Part shown: in pieces, positions 43,314-58,170 of the stretch
Layout: every line of letters begins with the position of its first letter
How positions within the stretch are numbered: position 1 is the stretch's first letter
DNA from: Paramacrobiotus metropolitanus
Taxonomy: Eukaryota > Tardigrada > Eutardigrada > Parachela > Macrobiotidae
Direction: 5' to 3'
Length of the DNA: 64,000 nucleotides
NCBI RefSeq assembly: GCF_019649055.1
Contig: NW_026570225.1
Location: 2,604,001 to 2,668,000 of the forward strand
Program-made: the position numbers and the translations under genes
The notes under the pieces: generated by a model
What the model was told of the DNA's origin: nothing
Databases searched by the model: none
Seen by the model: only the letters and a program-made list of their open reading frames with translations

Positions 43314-44763
43314 ATGGTCTTCTTTAAAGTGGACACTGTTGACATGCCCTCTACTGCGGTTCACTCCCATATCCACAACCAGCCAGGCACCAATATTATT
43401 TCAGCAGTGTCATACACCGACCTCAATGGGACACTGGTGGAGGCTGTTGTCAACTTCAATATTGCTAATTTTTCCTATCGGAAATTCATAACGGAACCCA
43501 TCCATTCCTTGCCCGTTACCAACGAAGAGCTTAATCTCGATAATTATGACGGAAGCTGGTTCTTAAAGGTCATCCCGCTCCACATGCACGCTCCCGCGGC
43601 AATGGACGCGCCTGTGCCGTATGTTAAAGTGCAGGTGTGCTTCCAGACACAGCTGGAAGTAAGCATACCGGCTAGTTTCATTATCAGGTGGGCACCTTCT
43701 ATATTAATATTTGTACTTATTATTTTTTTACAGTGTGTATGTAATTTAGTTTAGCGCGCTGGTATGCTGTGATAATTATAATATGACACATTACGCAATA
43801 ACAAAAAATAAGCAAAGTTATAAATTTAAAACATTTAAAATCGTATAAAAATTGTTATTATGTTGCAGCATCGTCGATCTGGACGAAAGACCGATCTTCT
43901 CCTGCACGCCGCACCATCAGATCAAGCTGTTCGGTCCCGAGCGCATCTCTTCGTGGGGTTATCCCGATTTCATTAGCCATGAAAAGTTGTTTGACACAGC
44001 GAACGGCTACCTAACCCATGATATACTGCGACTGCAAGCTCGAATCAAATTCTTAGCATCACCAGGGACACTCCTGCAGGGCGGAGTCAGTCGTTTCGGG
44101 GCAGATGACGACACGCTGGCCATTCTCCAAGAGAACAGCGTGATCAGTCTGCTCAAGGACCTCACTGACCTTTACTACACGAAGAACGGCAGCGATTGCA
44201 TTTTGGTATCTACTGATCGCACGGAGCATCCCGTGCACAGTAGTATACTGACAGCACGGTCGCGCAAGTTCCGCACACTGTTGGCGGGCGCTGTTCACAG
44301 CAATGGTAAAACGCTGGGAAAGATCCACATTCCGGATATGAACTGGGAGACACTGGACATTCTACTGGAGTATGTGTACACAGCGTCCACCGAGCGGATA
44401 CCTGAGCGCGCGGACAGTCTAATGATTGCGGCGGATAATTATGGACTGGGCTGCTTGAAGAAGATTTGTGAATACCATCTGGTGCGAACGGTCAATAAAG
44501 ACAACGCGCGACACCGGCTGCATGTGGCCGAGGAATGCGCCTCCGGGGCGGTGGACCTGAAAACAGCGGCACTGACGGTCATTGCAGAAAACGTCACGGA
44601 TGTCCTTGAAAAAGAACAGGCCAGCTCGGGAAGATCCAAAGATGAGGTCATCGATCAGCTATTCGCGTACCTGGGTCGTTACTTCAATGGAAAGGAAAAT
44701 GACAGCGATAGGAAAGAGGGTTTCTCTCCGCAATCCGGCTATTCCAGTAGTAATATGCTGTGA
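43314..44763 (+). CDS. MATH and BTB domain protein (SPOP-like), 5' end uncertain
   Basis: Two certain exons, ending 43687 and running 43869-44763, joined AG|C in phase 2. From the ATG at 43314 they encode 422 residues. The first half is MATH-like: NFNIANFS, DGSWFLKVIPLH, then after the intron GYPDFISHEKLFDTANGYL and THDILRLQARIKFL. This resembles the SPOP pattern [26 protein letters not shown]. The second half is a BTB/POZ domain (GSDCILVSTDRTEHPVHSSI, LTARSRKFRTLL, LLEYVYTAS, AADNYGLGCLKKICEYHL). Such proteins bind substrates through MATH and CUL3 through BTB as ubiquitin-ligase adaptors. The frame stays open to 43226. A splice from a short upstream exon (43111-43171, phase 1, to 43249) would add about 42 residues and is equally possible. 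The C-terminal tail is Ser-rich. Confidence 0.82.
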
Positions 44764-46082
44764 AACTGGTATCCGCAGACCGCAGTTGATCGAAGCGGTA
44801 TTAAATGCTGCAGTGCGCATCGGGCGATCTATGTTAAGTCAGCTATTTTTGCGAATTCTAAGCGTCATTACTTATGATAGACTTTTAACGCGACAGTACT
44901 TGGTTTTTATTACTTTTAGCACTTTGTTGTTAATCCTTGACATAATCAGAGTCGCTTCGGACAACAGTAACAACGTGACCTTGCATGACAGCGAACGTTA
45001 TAAAGTTATCAACAGAAATACGCAGATACTGGATTCTTGTGCACTTGTTAGTTGTTAACGAAGAATTTGGACCAACTTCCGGTTGTGCATGTGGAGTGAA
45101 ATACATTTTAATCATTCACAAAAGCTATCAATTAAACAAATGAAAAACAGAAGCATCACACAGCATCAACAGAAACGGAGTGAAATTGGGTCGGGTCAAT
45201 TTCTTAATGCCACATTATACGAACTTAAACTTAAAGCAAGGAGCCAAGGACAGTAATACCACAACTGAGGCCGTCCGTCTGTAATAAGAACTTAACACAC
45301 GGAAATTTACTTTAAAATTCAAAATCTAAGGGTGCATTGTTTACAACTAGCACAAAGCAAAGTGAATCAGCGCCACATGCGATTTGTGTGATGGGTACTA
45401 TTCCCGATCAGGATAGCATCGAGGAAGTGTTTCTGCTTTGACTTCGTTCTGATACTTTTATTTTAGTGCTTAGTTTGCATTTGTCCCATGATATTTATTA
45501 AATGTTCCTAATACTTACTAATAATCATTATTGTTATGTACACTGTACAGTATGGTGTACAGTGACTACAGTCCATACACTCTCACACCTGTTAATTACT
45601 TTACTCGTATACAGTATTTTCCGATGATCCACCCGGTACCCGCTACTATGACCGTGGCGACGGTTACCTGTATAGACCTTTGAAAAACTACGAGTAGCAT
45701 CGACTGGCGACGGTAGATAAAAGTAGACAGACCTACTTATGATTTATCGGTAGTACTGTACTGTAGGTTTTACTTGCTTTCGTCATTGAGTTGTTGACTT
45801 GTAGCAAGTCACTTGTTGTTGGTTTCAATCCGCAACCCATGGGCCACGGGAAGAAGCGACTTTACTTATGCTTCTTATTATTCACTACTTTGTGTTTGGG
45901 TTGTTTCGAGATAATTGAAGTTGCCACTTGCCAACAACCCAGCCGTGCAGGCTCGCGTCTGCATCGTCATGATCGCATGAAGGATTCCATGGGGATGTCA
46001 GCGTGATAGAACGCATTTTGACTTGACGTTCTAGTTGCCATTTGAACTGGAAGTATCATTGGAGTTCCGGGACAGCGTGGAG
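44764..46082. promoter_or_regulatory. Intergenic and PDPK1 leader region
   Basis: About 1.3 kb between the MATH-BTB stop and the PDPK1 start, both plus strand. It holds the 3' end of the first and the promoter and leader of the second. It contains a 9-base inverted repeat (CACTGTACA at 45541-45549, TGTACAGTG at 45556-45564) and a 55-codon upstream frame (45839-46006), listed separately. Confidence 0.4.
45839..46006 (+). CDS. Possible small secreted protein or upstream ORF of PDPK1
   Basis: A 55-codon frame from ATG at 45839 to TGA at 46006, just 77 bases before the PDPK1 start. The N terminus looks like a signal peptide: basic residues (GHGKKR) followed by a hydrophobic core (LYLCFLLFTTLCLGCF). 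The remainder is short and basic. It is out of frame with PDPK1 and splicing it onto the PDPK1 exon does not restore frame. It could be an upstream ORF in the PDPK1 leader, a small independent gene, or chance. No homologue is recognised. Confidence 0.25.
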   Translation: MGHGKKRLYLCFLLFTTLCLGCFEIIEVATCQQPSRAGSRLHRHDRMKDSMGMSA

Positions 46083-49000
46083 ATGGTTCAGCCGACGGAG
46101 GCGGTGTTCAGTGGGATGACGGCGCAATCGTTAGTGCCCGGGGATTCCTCCTCGACCCCTTCCACGACCAGCGTCGTCGTCCCCCATCGCGTCGTGCCAA
46201 ATGGGGACCATGTCTCGGCCTCCCTGACGTCGGTGGCGTTCAACAGCCCCTCCAGCTCGGCATCCCTGCTGGACTCCACGGCCTCCAAACCGGATCTGGC
46301 CAAGGGCTCCTCACTGGATCAGGACATTGGCATGGCCGCCAGTGCGTCGGGCGAGGACGCCACAGATGGGACGGAGGCGCAAGGCGGACCGCCCAGGCCG
46401 CCGCTTGTGCCCAAGCGGACGGCTGATGATTTTATCTTTGAAAAAGTGCTCGGCGAAGGTTCATTTTCCACGGTATGGCTGTTCTTAAATTAAAGTCGAG
46501 CTTGAATTTGGTTTGAATTATTGACGATATTTGTTCGATTAATTAATTAAGTAGAAATTAAGGTAGGGCTGTTAGGTCAGAGGTGCACTCTTTAATTACA
46601 ATTTGTGTAAGTATTTGAAAATACAACATTAACTTTATGTTGAAACATTAACTGAACAGTGAAAACAGTTTTAAAATAATTTAAAATAAATAATCGATGT
46701 GCGCGTGAAACAGGTATCGAGGTAGTATTAACAGCAAAGTACGTATTTAAAGTTAGTTATTTTTGCGTTTATCGCTTGTCTGTATCAAATGCGATAATCC
46801 ATTTGAATTTGGTTTGCTTGTGAGTTTTAACATTTGATTGCTTAGTGAGACTCAATAAATTATGTTGTTATTCCAGCAGTAACTAACCGAGTAACAATAA
46901 TTACAGTACTGTCTGCGTGCCTTTGCAGTACTCGTATGTTATTTGTTTTGCAAATTGCAACTGTCTCCTTATTACGCTTTATGATCGCAGTTGGTACTGG
47001 GGCAAATCTTTGTCAAGTGCAGGGAAATGTGTTACGATGTCTTATTTATTATGTTTAAAAATAAAAAAATACAATTCGGCTTTTTAGATGAAGATATACT
47101 TTTTTCGTTTGAATGAGATTTTGCCATCTGTCAGTTCTGAAGAATTTTGATCTACTGTACAGTATGTCTTTGTTCTTTTCGGAACAGGTTTATCTTGCGC
47201 GTGATATTCACACATCCAAACAGTATGCAAGTAAGTAAGCCAGCTCGTAAAAAACATTTACGAGTCAGATTTAGGTCGTTCAACTCAAACGTTCTGTATA
47301 TGCAATTCAGCAGAAGTGTGTTTATTTATCAGCCAAGTTTTGTAGTTAAAGTATGTGAGAAGGTTCACATCCGACGTGAAAAGAAGGAAGCCTACATAAA
47401 ACGCGAAAAGGAGATCATGCAGCTGATTGGGATGCATAACAGCCCATTCTTCGTTAAATTATTCTGTACCTTCCACGATCATTATCGCTTATGTAAGCTC
47501 CCTGGACAGATTGCAGTGGGAAAAACCCCAGACAACAACTCCGCCACTGAATTACCGCTGTTATTGTAGATTTTGTGATGACCTACGCCAGAAACGGCGA
47601 AATTTTGCCATACCTCCATAAAGTAGGCTGTTTCGATGCCGAATGTACAAAATTCTATACCGGCGAGGTTGTACTAGCGCTGGAGCATTTGCACAAATTG
47701 GGTGTGATTCATAGGTGAAAAACATTGGCGAGATCGTTTTATAATTTCCTTCAGCACAATTAAAGCGCAACAATAATTTTAGGGATCTTAAACCGGAAAA
47801 TATTCTAATGAACGAACAAATGCATGTACTCATTACGGACTTTGGTTCGGCGAAGATGATCGATCAACCAGACACCAGGGTGGATGTTCCCGTAGTTTTA
47901 GACGATGATGAAACACCCGGGATGAGACCGCGACGAAACTCCTTTGTAGGGACGGCTGATTATGTCTCACCGGAATTGCTCACCAATAAAGACACCACCA
48001 TCAGGCAGGAATTTTCTTATAATGGACCTATATTTCAATGTGATGATTCTAGTTTTTATATTTTAGTGTGGATTTATGGGCGCTTGGTTGTCTTGTGTAC
48101 CAGCTTCTAGCCGGATTACCTCCTTTCCGAGCGGCGTATGTCATGGACCCGATTCTTGCGATAATACTGCGCTGCAATCTTGTAATTTTTTCTTTCGTTT
48201 TAGAAATGAATACCTGATTTTCCAGAAGATTCTGAAGCTGGATTATAGCTTTCCTGATGGTTTCAACGATGTGGCTAAAGATCTGGTACAGAAATTATTG
48301 GTAAGTTGCAATCATAGGAGCGTACAGGATTTATTAAAATTTTTCCTCCGTGCCAGTTAGGAAAATGTACGCATAAAGATATAATCGTTTTCTGTATACT
48401 GCACAAGTAGGTTCGATTCATTTTGTTTCTTCCAGGATGAGGATAGTAAAAGGCGCCTCGGATGTCCTGAAATGGGTGGCTATCCTACCTTAAAGGCGCA
48501 TCCGTTTTATGAAGGCTTGCCTTGGGAGAAATTGCACCTCATGAAACCGCCTCCCATAACGCCTTACCTCCCGGCTAGCGGTGATAATGAAGAGCTTCGC
48601 AGTGACTTTGTGGTCAGTTTATCTTGGTGGTTTCCGCAGTTATCGTTGACATGCGAATACGGCAATTCTACGAATTTATGCATTAGATTTCGCCAAACGT
48701 GCGACCCGGCTTCGATGAGAAGCAGTTGAGTAGGCTGCTCGATTTACAACTGCGCGATAGCATATCGAAAGGTTCACCCATGCCCACGCCGTCTCCCGCT
48801 CCAACCCGCGGCGGTATTTTAGACATACCGCCCAAGGAGTACGCCGAGCGTCTCGCTGCTCAGGCGAAATCTAGCATTTGGCATCCCTTTGTGGACAACC
48901 ATCTTATTTTGAAACAAGGGATTATCGATAAGCGAAAGGTACATTAGCCGAGTTTAGTTTCGCTTGTCTGGTGATCAGTGGCTTAAGAATTCAGCGCTGC

Positions 49001-49408
49001 GAATTTCATAATTTGGTGATTATGATTACATCCACATTCTTATTTGAAGGGTTTGTTCGCAAGGAGAAGAATGTTTCTGTTGACGACCGGCCCGCACTTC
49101 TACTATGTTGACCCAGTGGGAATGGTTTTGAAGGGGGAAATACCTTGGTCAGTGGACATGCGACCTGAGCCGAAGAATTTTAAAACCTTCTTTGTACACA
49201 CGGTAATGCACTTCCCAGTAGTAAGCCTGAGACTGTATTTCATTGCGTGACCCGCGGGTGTGTGTAGCGTTTGCTTTTATCTTAGCCAAATCGCACGTAT
49301 TACCTGGAAGATCCTCAGGGTTACGCGTTGGAATGGTGTCGTGTGCTGGAGGAAGTGCGAGCAGAAACCTTTGATAAGAAGGATGCAGCAGCAGCTTCCA
49401 GGAAGTGA
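46083..49408 (+). CDS. PDPK1: 3-phosphoinositide-dependent protein kinase 1
   Basis: Eleven exons: 46083-46472, 47188-47230, 47346-47492, 47570-47714, 47783-48004, 48067-48135, 48204-48300, 48436-48612, 48687-48938, 49050-49202, 49286-49408; 1818 bases, 605 residues (human 556). Master AGC kinase that phosphorylates the activation loop of AKT, S6K and others after PI3K signalling. A Ser/Thr-rich N terminus of about 115 residues precedes the kinase domain: [14 protein letters not shown] (Gly loop), [14 protein letters not shown] (ATP lysine), [17 protein letters not shown], and [17 protein letters not shown], where NSFVGT carries the autophosphorylated Ser (human S241). The C-terminal PH domain has [40 protein letters not shown] and [14 protein letters not shown]. 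Exon 5 ends in ATCAG|GCAGGA, a probable GC-AG intron needed to reach SVDLWALG. The start is the first ATG after an in-frame TAG at 46032. Confidence 0.94.
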
Positions 49409-50606
49409 ACTGTGTCGTTCGGGCTGGGATGCTTGTTGATGGTTGTCAGTTTTCTTGCAGTGAAGTTAACGTAATATTGCATTGTTTCCGCAACTAATGG
49501 TCGCTTTGCGAAACGCTTAGTAAAGCTGAAAGGTTTTTTTTGCACTTATATGATGACGGGGTTGTTACTCAGCAGCACACTCCATGCTATTGTCGTGGCG
49601 CGTTGTGTCTTACAGAACATAGCTTCGATTTCATGGGTTCACCATGCAAGAAACTTTATATGCTTTTTCCGCGGTTATCTGGGCGAATTATTTATTAAAC
49701 TCAGCAGGAGAAAACAGTTGTTTTTGTCCCGACTGGCAGAAAAAACTCCCTGCAATGTGTTTGCAGCCTCCATCTAATTTCGTTTTTTATTAGGATGGTC
49801 ATGCGTACTTTTTTATGCTAAAACTGTCTTGATTGTTACCTGTGCTTCTGTCGCAGTCCCTGTAAATTGTAGATCCTGTAAATTGTAGATACATATGTGG
49901 TCACTGACTCACTGTACTGTAAGTCTGGGCGGTGTTCAAAACACATTGTTAACGAAAGAGCAATCCACCACGGGAGTGTGTTTTGAGCGCACGTAGGATC
50001 TGCTTGTTTTGATTTAGGATCAGCTCGCTACTCGCAAGTCAGATCATGCTAGTACAAAGCAAAAATATTTGTAGCATGAGCAACCAACAAAGTCAAACTG
50101 GGTTTAAACGCTCTTTACATAAAATAGAATAGTTTCCTTTTAATTTTACATGTTGATGTGTTCGTGAAATCGAAATTCTTAATCTGGTTTTTAGAGTCAT
50201 CGTTTTGTTTCTTGTTTTTTAAGATTTCTTCGTTCTTCTTCTTAACCTGCACAGCACATGTGATTTGTTAAGGGAAGGTTTTGGATGACATGAAATACCA
50301 TGATGCGTCTGCCAAGCGTCGGACTTTGCAGCTGATGTATGACTGATTAGTGATTACCAAGATGGTAATTCTGTGCACTCTGTGGTCTTAAATTCCGGAT
50401 TTATAATTTTTATTGTTTATTTTGTTTTGAATAATTTATACTGGTATTGCTACACTGGTAAGCTTTCCGTGCTCTCTTCTTCTGGCGACCAGTTGTGATA
50501 CTGAATGATCTCGATGGTGCAGCAGAACACAGCAGTTCTGCTGGGGAAATTGTACGTTTGGCAAAGAATTCATTGTGATCGGGGCTAATTTGTTTGTTGA
50601 TGGGTT
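49409..50606. other. Intergenic, PDPK1 to CHIC-like gene
   Basis: About 1.2 kb of AT-rich spacer between two plus-strand genes, holding the PDPK1 3' end and the CHIC-like promoter. An 18-base AT-rich stretch near 49860-49890 (CTGTAAATTGTAGAT) is repeated in tandem. No gene was recognised. Confidence 0.5.
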
Positions 50607-52940
<2,334 letters not shown>

Positions 52941-53418
52941 AATTCTCATGTCATGAATGTACATTTTATCATTTACCGAGTTCGATGTTTGTGAAACTGC
53001 AAAAAAGGATGAAAATCCCAGTTTATCCCACTGTCTACGAGGACAGTATTGGTTGGGTCCAGTTGTGGTGGACATGACATTTGTCATGTCGGATATACCT
53101 AACTGACCCCGAGCACAAATGACATCCTACCGGTCTGCGTTTGGGAGGAAGCCGCATTGGTTCAGTGTTTGTGACTTACTCTATGACACCAGTTACAACC
53201 CGGTGTTTGTTGTTTGCTATCTGGTTTCGGCTCTTCTCTGATGCAATGCCTGCAAGTATTATTTCTCAAATAAGAAGGCATGCCTTTTTTCGCCATAAAG
53301 CGACATACACCATAAAATGCGATGAGGTATATAAAATCTTTATAATAAGCAACTGTGCAGTCTGAACGAAAATAAGCGTATTGAACTGAACATCTTTCGG
53401 AATTCGCTATAGTCGGTG
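52941..53418. other. Intergenic, between convergent CHIC-like and PAXBP1 genes
   Basis: 0.48 kb between opposing stop codons. Contains 3' untranslated sequence only, as far as can be seen. A short palindromic stretch, GGACATGACATTTGTCATGTC, lies near 53069-53089. Confidence 0.5.
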
Positions 53419-56400
53419 TCAGCCATTTTCCGCTAATTGTCGCTCAAGAGTTTCGGCGCCTTTAAAATCCTTCAGCTTTTGCAAAATTTCTGATAGGGTA
53501 CGCACATCTGCCCTGAAAATTTTCCACACTTGTGGCCGCATTTGATACGATCTGATACTTGAAACTTCATACGAAAAGTACAGTAATCATAAATCATGCA
53601 AGACAATAGAAAATCGGTTGTTTAACGTACCTATTATCATTTTGTTTACCCAAATTCACCATAACATGGCAAAACATCTCAAAATGCTTGGGCACCGTCG
53701 TACTGGGAAAGTCTGCCAGACCGTTTTCAGGTATCCGTTCAAAAATCTGTCATGAAAAAGCACAGATCAGAGCGAATTCTTTTAAACAATGTTTGAAATT
53801 ACAAAATTAGTGGTAACAAAAAATCATGCAGCATTTAAACAATACAATTTCCATTTGCCCTTCAACGTACAGACCATTTTTGTTCAGTCGAAGGTGATTT
53901 CACAATTGAACTTTTTCACAAACGCAAGACTGGACTTACAGATTTGCAGCGTTTAACATTTTCCGATCGATTGTGTGATGTGCGCAAAGGCACCAACAGG
54001 TTGCGGTTTAATAGCTTCTCAATACATAATTCCACTAGCACCGCATTCGACAGAATACCATGGAATAGGCAGATACAGGAAAATAACTGCAAAACACGAG
54101 CAATGAATAAACCAACGAACAATGCGAACAGCCGAAGTGTCTTACTTTCAAGCCGAAATCGAACTGACTGCTCACAAAATATCTTGCTTCCGGATCGGCA
54201 TCCAAAATTCTAACAAAGACAGGCACTTGAATGCTTCACGTCCGATCTAAATAAAGGTTCCCTTACCTCTGAGAATAGACAGGCAGAAAGACATCATCTT
54301 CGATAGCTTTAGTTAATCGTGTCACGATCCCGCGAAATAAGTCCTGCATGCATGAATCGTCAAATAAACACCCGTCTTCACGCAATCGGAAGGGCACAGT
54401 GTAAGTCTGATTATAATGGTACCTGTACAGGTTTCCGGTTAACGGCTACGAGTGGGAAATGCAATAAGGTTTCTCTGAGGAATGTCGTCAGTCGTTCAGA
54501 CTGCATTCTTGACAACGGATCCCACACGTCCAGCCAAGCTAAAGAATAGCAACAAAATCATCGCTCCCGGAAAAGCAGCAGCTACTGCCGGCTTGTAAAA
54601 ATTCCGAGAAAATCCAAAATAATCCGGGTATTAATTTAATGGTGAAAATTATATACTCCAAAGAAGTCTCCGACGATGCGCTCATATGCTATGCACTGCC
54701 CAATACACCAATACTATACGCCCTATCCAGCAAAACTTAAACGCGATGCTAAAAACTGCAAGAGTACAGTAACTTAAAAGTCAGAAACTAATGCCGGAAG
54801 CATACCTAATAAACGGCTGAAAACGACGTCTTCAATGAGCATGGGGATAATGCGAATATCGGCATCTTGCGGTTGCACGCTTCCATTGTCAGTCGGGACA
54901 AAAGCATGGAGCAGGATATCTTGGACCCATTTCATCTCCGTCAAAGGTGTTAGAGACTGCCAAAATTGATCAGCGAATCACAAAAACTTCGGCACAAACT
55001 CCTTTTACAGATGCAGATAGATTTTTGAGCTCTTATCGGCGATAATGTATACGGACAAAGAAAAATCAAACACCATCCTCTTGCAATTAAACAAAATATA
55101 CAACCAGAAACACCAAAAGGACTTAAGGACATATCTGTACAGATGCCTAATAATCACTTAATTAATAGTCGGTAAATGTATTAGTCTGTAATACGAGATT
55201 ATTACATCTACCGCCTATTGCCTACCTCTTTAAGAGGGTTCCATTCCAAAAGATTAAAGCGAACAAGGGGCGCAGCTAGTTTCGGGAAGCAATGGGCAAT
55301 GTATGCATCGTTGTACGAATTTCCACAGCTCGTGCGCCATTTACCAAAGCGAGAGAGTAACTTCGGTAACGAACGGAAATCGTCCACGGTGTCTTCAAAA
55401 ATGCCTTCCTTCTCAGCCAATATTTGCACTACAAAAATTATCCAGTTAAAAACACCAGCTAATCACTAATAACCATTAATTCAGGCTTCAAAATCTGTCC
55501 TGCAAAGAAATAAATAAAATCCTCTAAGCACACCAAATTACTAACCAACTGATGGAGGAAAATGATTGCTCCGCGGTTCGTACTCGTCTAAGTCCATATC
55601 ATCCTCTTTCACACCGGCTGATAAGGCTAATTTTCGCCTTCGTATGCAGAAAACCATCATTACTTTAAACGACAGAATACGTCTAAAGTACAACGTACTT
55701 CCGCTCCCGATAGTCCGCCAACCGACCCCGTCGATCGTTAATTTCCTTCACATTTGGCAAAATATCAATACCTAAAATATATGCCACAACTAATTACTTA
55801 CGGACTTACGGTAAACGCCTCTACAGCTATAGGCAGACACGAGTTTTAAGCACTCACTGTGTTTGCCATGGATCTCATCACTCAAATCTCGCACATATTG
55901 TTGTCGCAGGTCGCGTGACGCTGAGGCACCGCGCTTCCAGGCGCCCATTGCTTTTTCTTCAATGGTAATGATTTTTGGCAACTGAAAGAAGCCAGATTCA
56001 AAAAAATCACCCAGACTGTATATTGACATTTAACTGTTACAGATGGCTTTTACAAGTGTACAAAATTTGCGCTATACAGATACAACCACGGCACCTATAG
56101 GTGAATACGCTCAGGGATTATCAGGTTGTTTGAGGTGGCCAGCTGTTAACTGATCGTGAAATCGGGCTAACCTTATCATTGTAACAGTCAATAACATCCC
56201 ACACGAAACCGCGCATTTCCTGGTAAAACTTGTACTCAAAAGATACAGTAGCCAGCTCGTTATCCAAGCTGTTTATTGCGTCCGTGCAATCCTTCAGATC
56301 GACGGAAAGCTTGTCCATCTGCTGCTGGTGTCTTCGTTGCAGATCTTTGGCACTCTCCATTCTAGTAAAAATTCAAACCACAAAAATAAGAGAAACGCAA

Positions 56401-58170
56401 AGCTTTCCCGGTTGCTAAAACTCTGCATAGACATAAAGAAAAGCAAAAACAAAAAGAGAAAAATTTACCGATTTTTTATCTTCTTCCTTATTTCCTCCAC
56501 TGCATTTACTCCAGGATTCTGCTGCGGTTCGCTCCAGGCCACGTATGCATTCGGATCGTAATAGCCATATTCCTCTTCCTCGGCTACCGGCTTCTTGATA
56601 TCTTCAGTAAAGGCTTGAATCTACATCGAAAAGAGCTGTAAAGCGTCAACGAATACTAAATATTTCAAACCCAAACTACCCAAACTACAGACAAACAGCA
56701 ATCTAGTGCGCAAAAATGTATCATAAAATAAAACCCAATTTTTTTCCCAATAACCGTTTTCCGAAATGTCTAGTCCCACCTGTGGCAGCGTGACGCCCTT
56801 GCGCAGTTGTGCTTCTTCCCAGCGCTGCGTTTCTTCATCACTGTCTTCCAAAACTTCTCCTGCATGCATAAAATCGTGAAGTTGACGACACATTCCGATC
56901 CAAATAACCCATAGTTCAACCGCAGATACAACCAAACTGCAATTCAAGAAACAGATCCAGTACCGATTAATTCATCCCGTTCGAACATCTCCCGGTTTCT
57001 CCGTCGAATCTCGGCTTCTTTCCCTCGGGCGCCCGTGAGATCGGCCGAAGTGGACGACATGACGACTTCCGCATCCTCATCGCTGAAGTCGTTCTCATCC
57101 TCCCTACAAATAGGACAGCGCACTGAAATGCACGAACACCAACAATATCTGACGATAAAGCAAGGCAAAAACAGCCGGTGCAGAATCAAACTCACCTAAT
57201 CAAACGAGACTTACTATCTACAAACCGCTCGGTGTCATCAAGAGCTATATATTCATTTTCTTGTTCACGGGCTTTTCGAGCTTCTTCGCGGCGCTTCTTG
57301 GCATCCGCGATGAGCTTCTGGGTGGCAGCACGATCACCTAAAGTGATGATAAATGATTTAACAGCGCCAGAGTCTCATTTTGCCCCCATTCGTATTGAAG
57401 GTGCAATGTCACGTGACTGTGCTGTACCATGAAATCCAGGAATCACTGTGTGTTGATAAAATGGAATACCTTCTTCGTCTTCTGCTTCCACGAAGATTTC
57501 TGGGCTTTCTCTTTTCACTGTACTTTTTTCATATCGCTACAAATGAGCAGCGAAATTAAACATCATGAAAACCGTTCTAACACTTTCAAATTGTTTAATA
57601 CAAGTGGGAGCACAAAAAGCAGACGACAGAGACACTGTAATTTGCAGTTTTTGTACAATTTAACGGTAAACACCGAACAAACTATTCAATGCGTATACTA
57701 GGTACCATTCTTCTGCTCTGCAAATGAAAAAATTTTTGGTCCGTACCTGGCTCTGTAGTTCGTTGTCTCCACTGGCCCGCTCGTGCTTGACTGTCTTGTC
57801 GCTGGGACCAGCCTGGATTTCTTCTTTCAGTTGTTTGGCAATGCGGCGACTGCGATTTGATTTCTTAATGCGGAACTCTTCCGTATCGCCTAAATGCAAC
57901 ATCCGCGCAAGAATAAAAACTGAGCTTTTGGTAGTGGACGCCGCACACGCTACCTGAGTCGTATTCAAAACTTAATTTGGAGATGAGCGTCGTTGAGGCC
58001 GCAACAGCGGAGCCCACTGCGTCGGATGGCGCGGAGACAATCTGAACGTCTTCTTCAGGCTCCTCCTTGACCGCTGGTTTCTCTAGGTTAAGCCTGTCCG
58101 TGGATTCCTCATCCGAGTCTGCTTCTTTCTGCTTTCGGCGAAACGCTTTCTTCTGTGGCTTCTTAAACAT
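53419..58170 (-). CDS. PAXBP1: PAX3/7-binding protein 1 (GC-rich sequence DNA-binding factor family)
   Basis: Nineteen exons: 58170-57954, 57889-57747, 57536-57470, 57337-57196, 57103-56964, 56859-56780, 56620-56469, 56361-56172, 55981-55858, 55771-55699, 55637-55546, 55428-55226, 54956-54806, 54538-54423, 54343-54267, 54209-54146, 54086-53940, 53746-53631, 53512-53419. Total 2388 bases, 795 residues (human 917). Nuclear protein linked to chromatin and to spliceosome disassembly in the wider GCFC family. It begins MFKKPQKKAFRRKQ, like human MFRKARRVNVRKR. Further matches are FRIKKSNRSRRIAKQLKEE, SRLIREDENDFSDEDAE, RWEEAQLRKGVTLPQ, YKFYQEMRGF, and the GCFC domain: SYNDAYIAHCFPKLAAPLVR, FNLLEWNPL and LDVWDPLS. 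Coiled-coil-like heptads occur around YKFYQEMRG. Every junction is GT-AG and in frame. Exons 3 and 10 are less conserved. Symbol reflects the closest human match; GCFC2 is the alternative. Confidence 0.9.

Noticed and set aside
48405-48425. GGTTCGATTC, resembling a tRNA B box
   Set aside because: No A box, acceptor stem or anticodon arm could be fitted around it; it lies in a PDPK1 intron.
53141-53365. 74-codon plus-strand frame between CHIC-like and PAXBP1
   Set aside because: No family resemblance and no splice or start context; located in a convergent 3' spacer.
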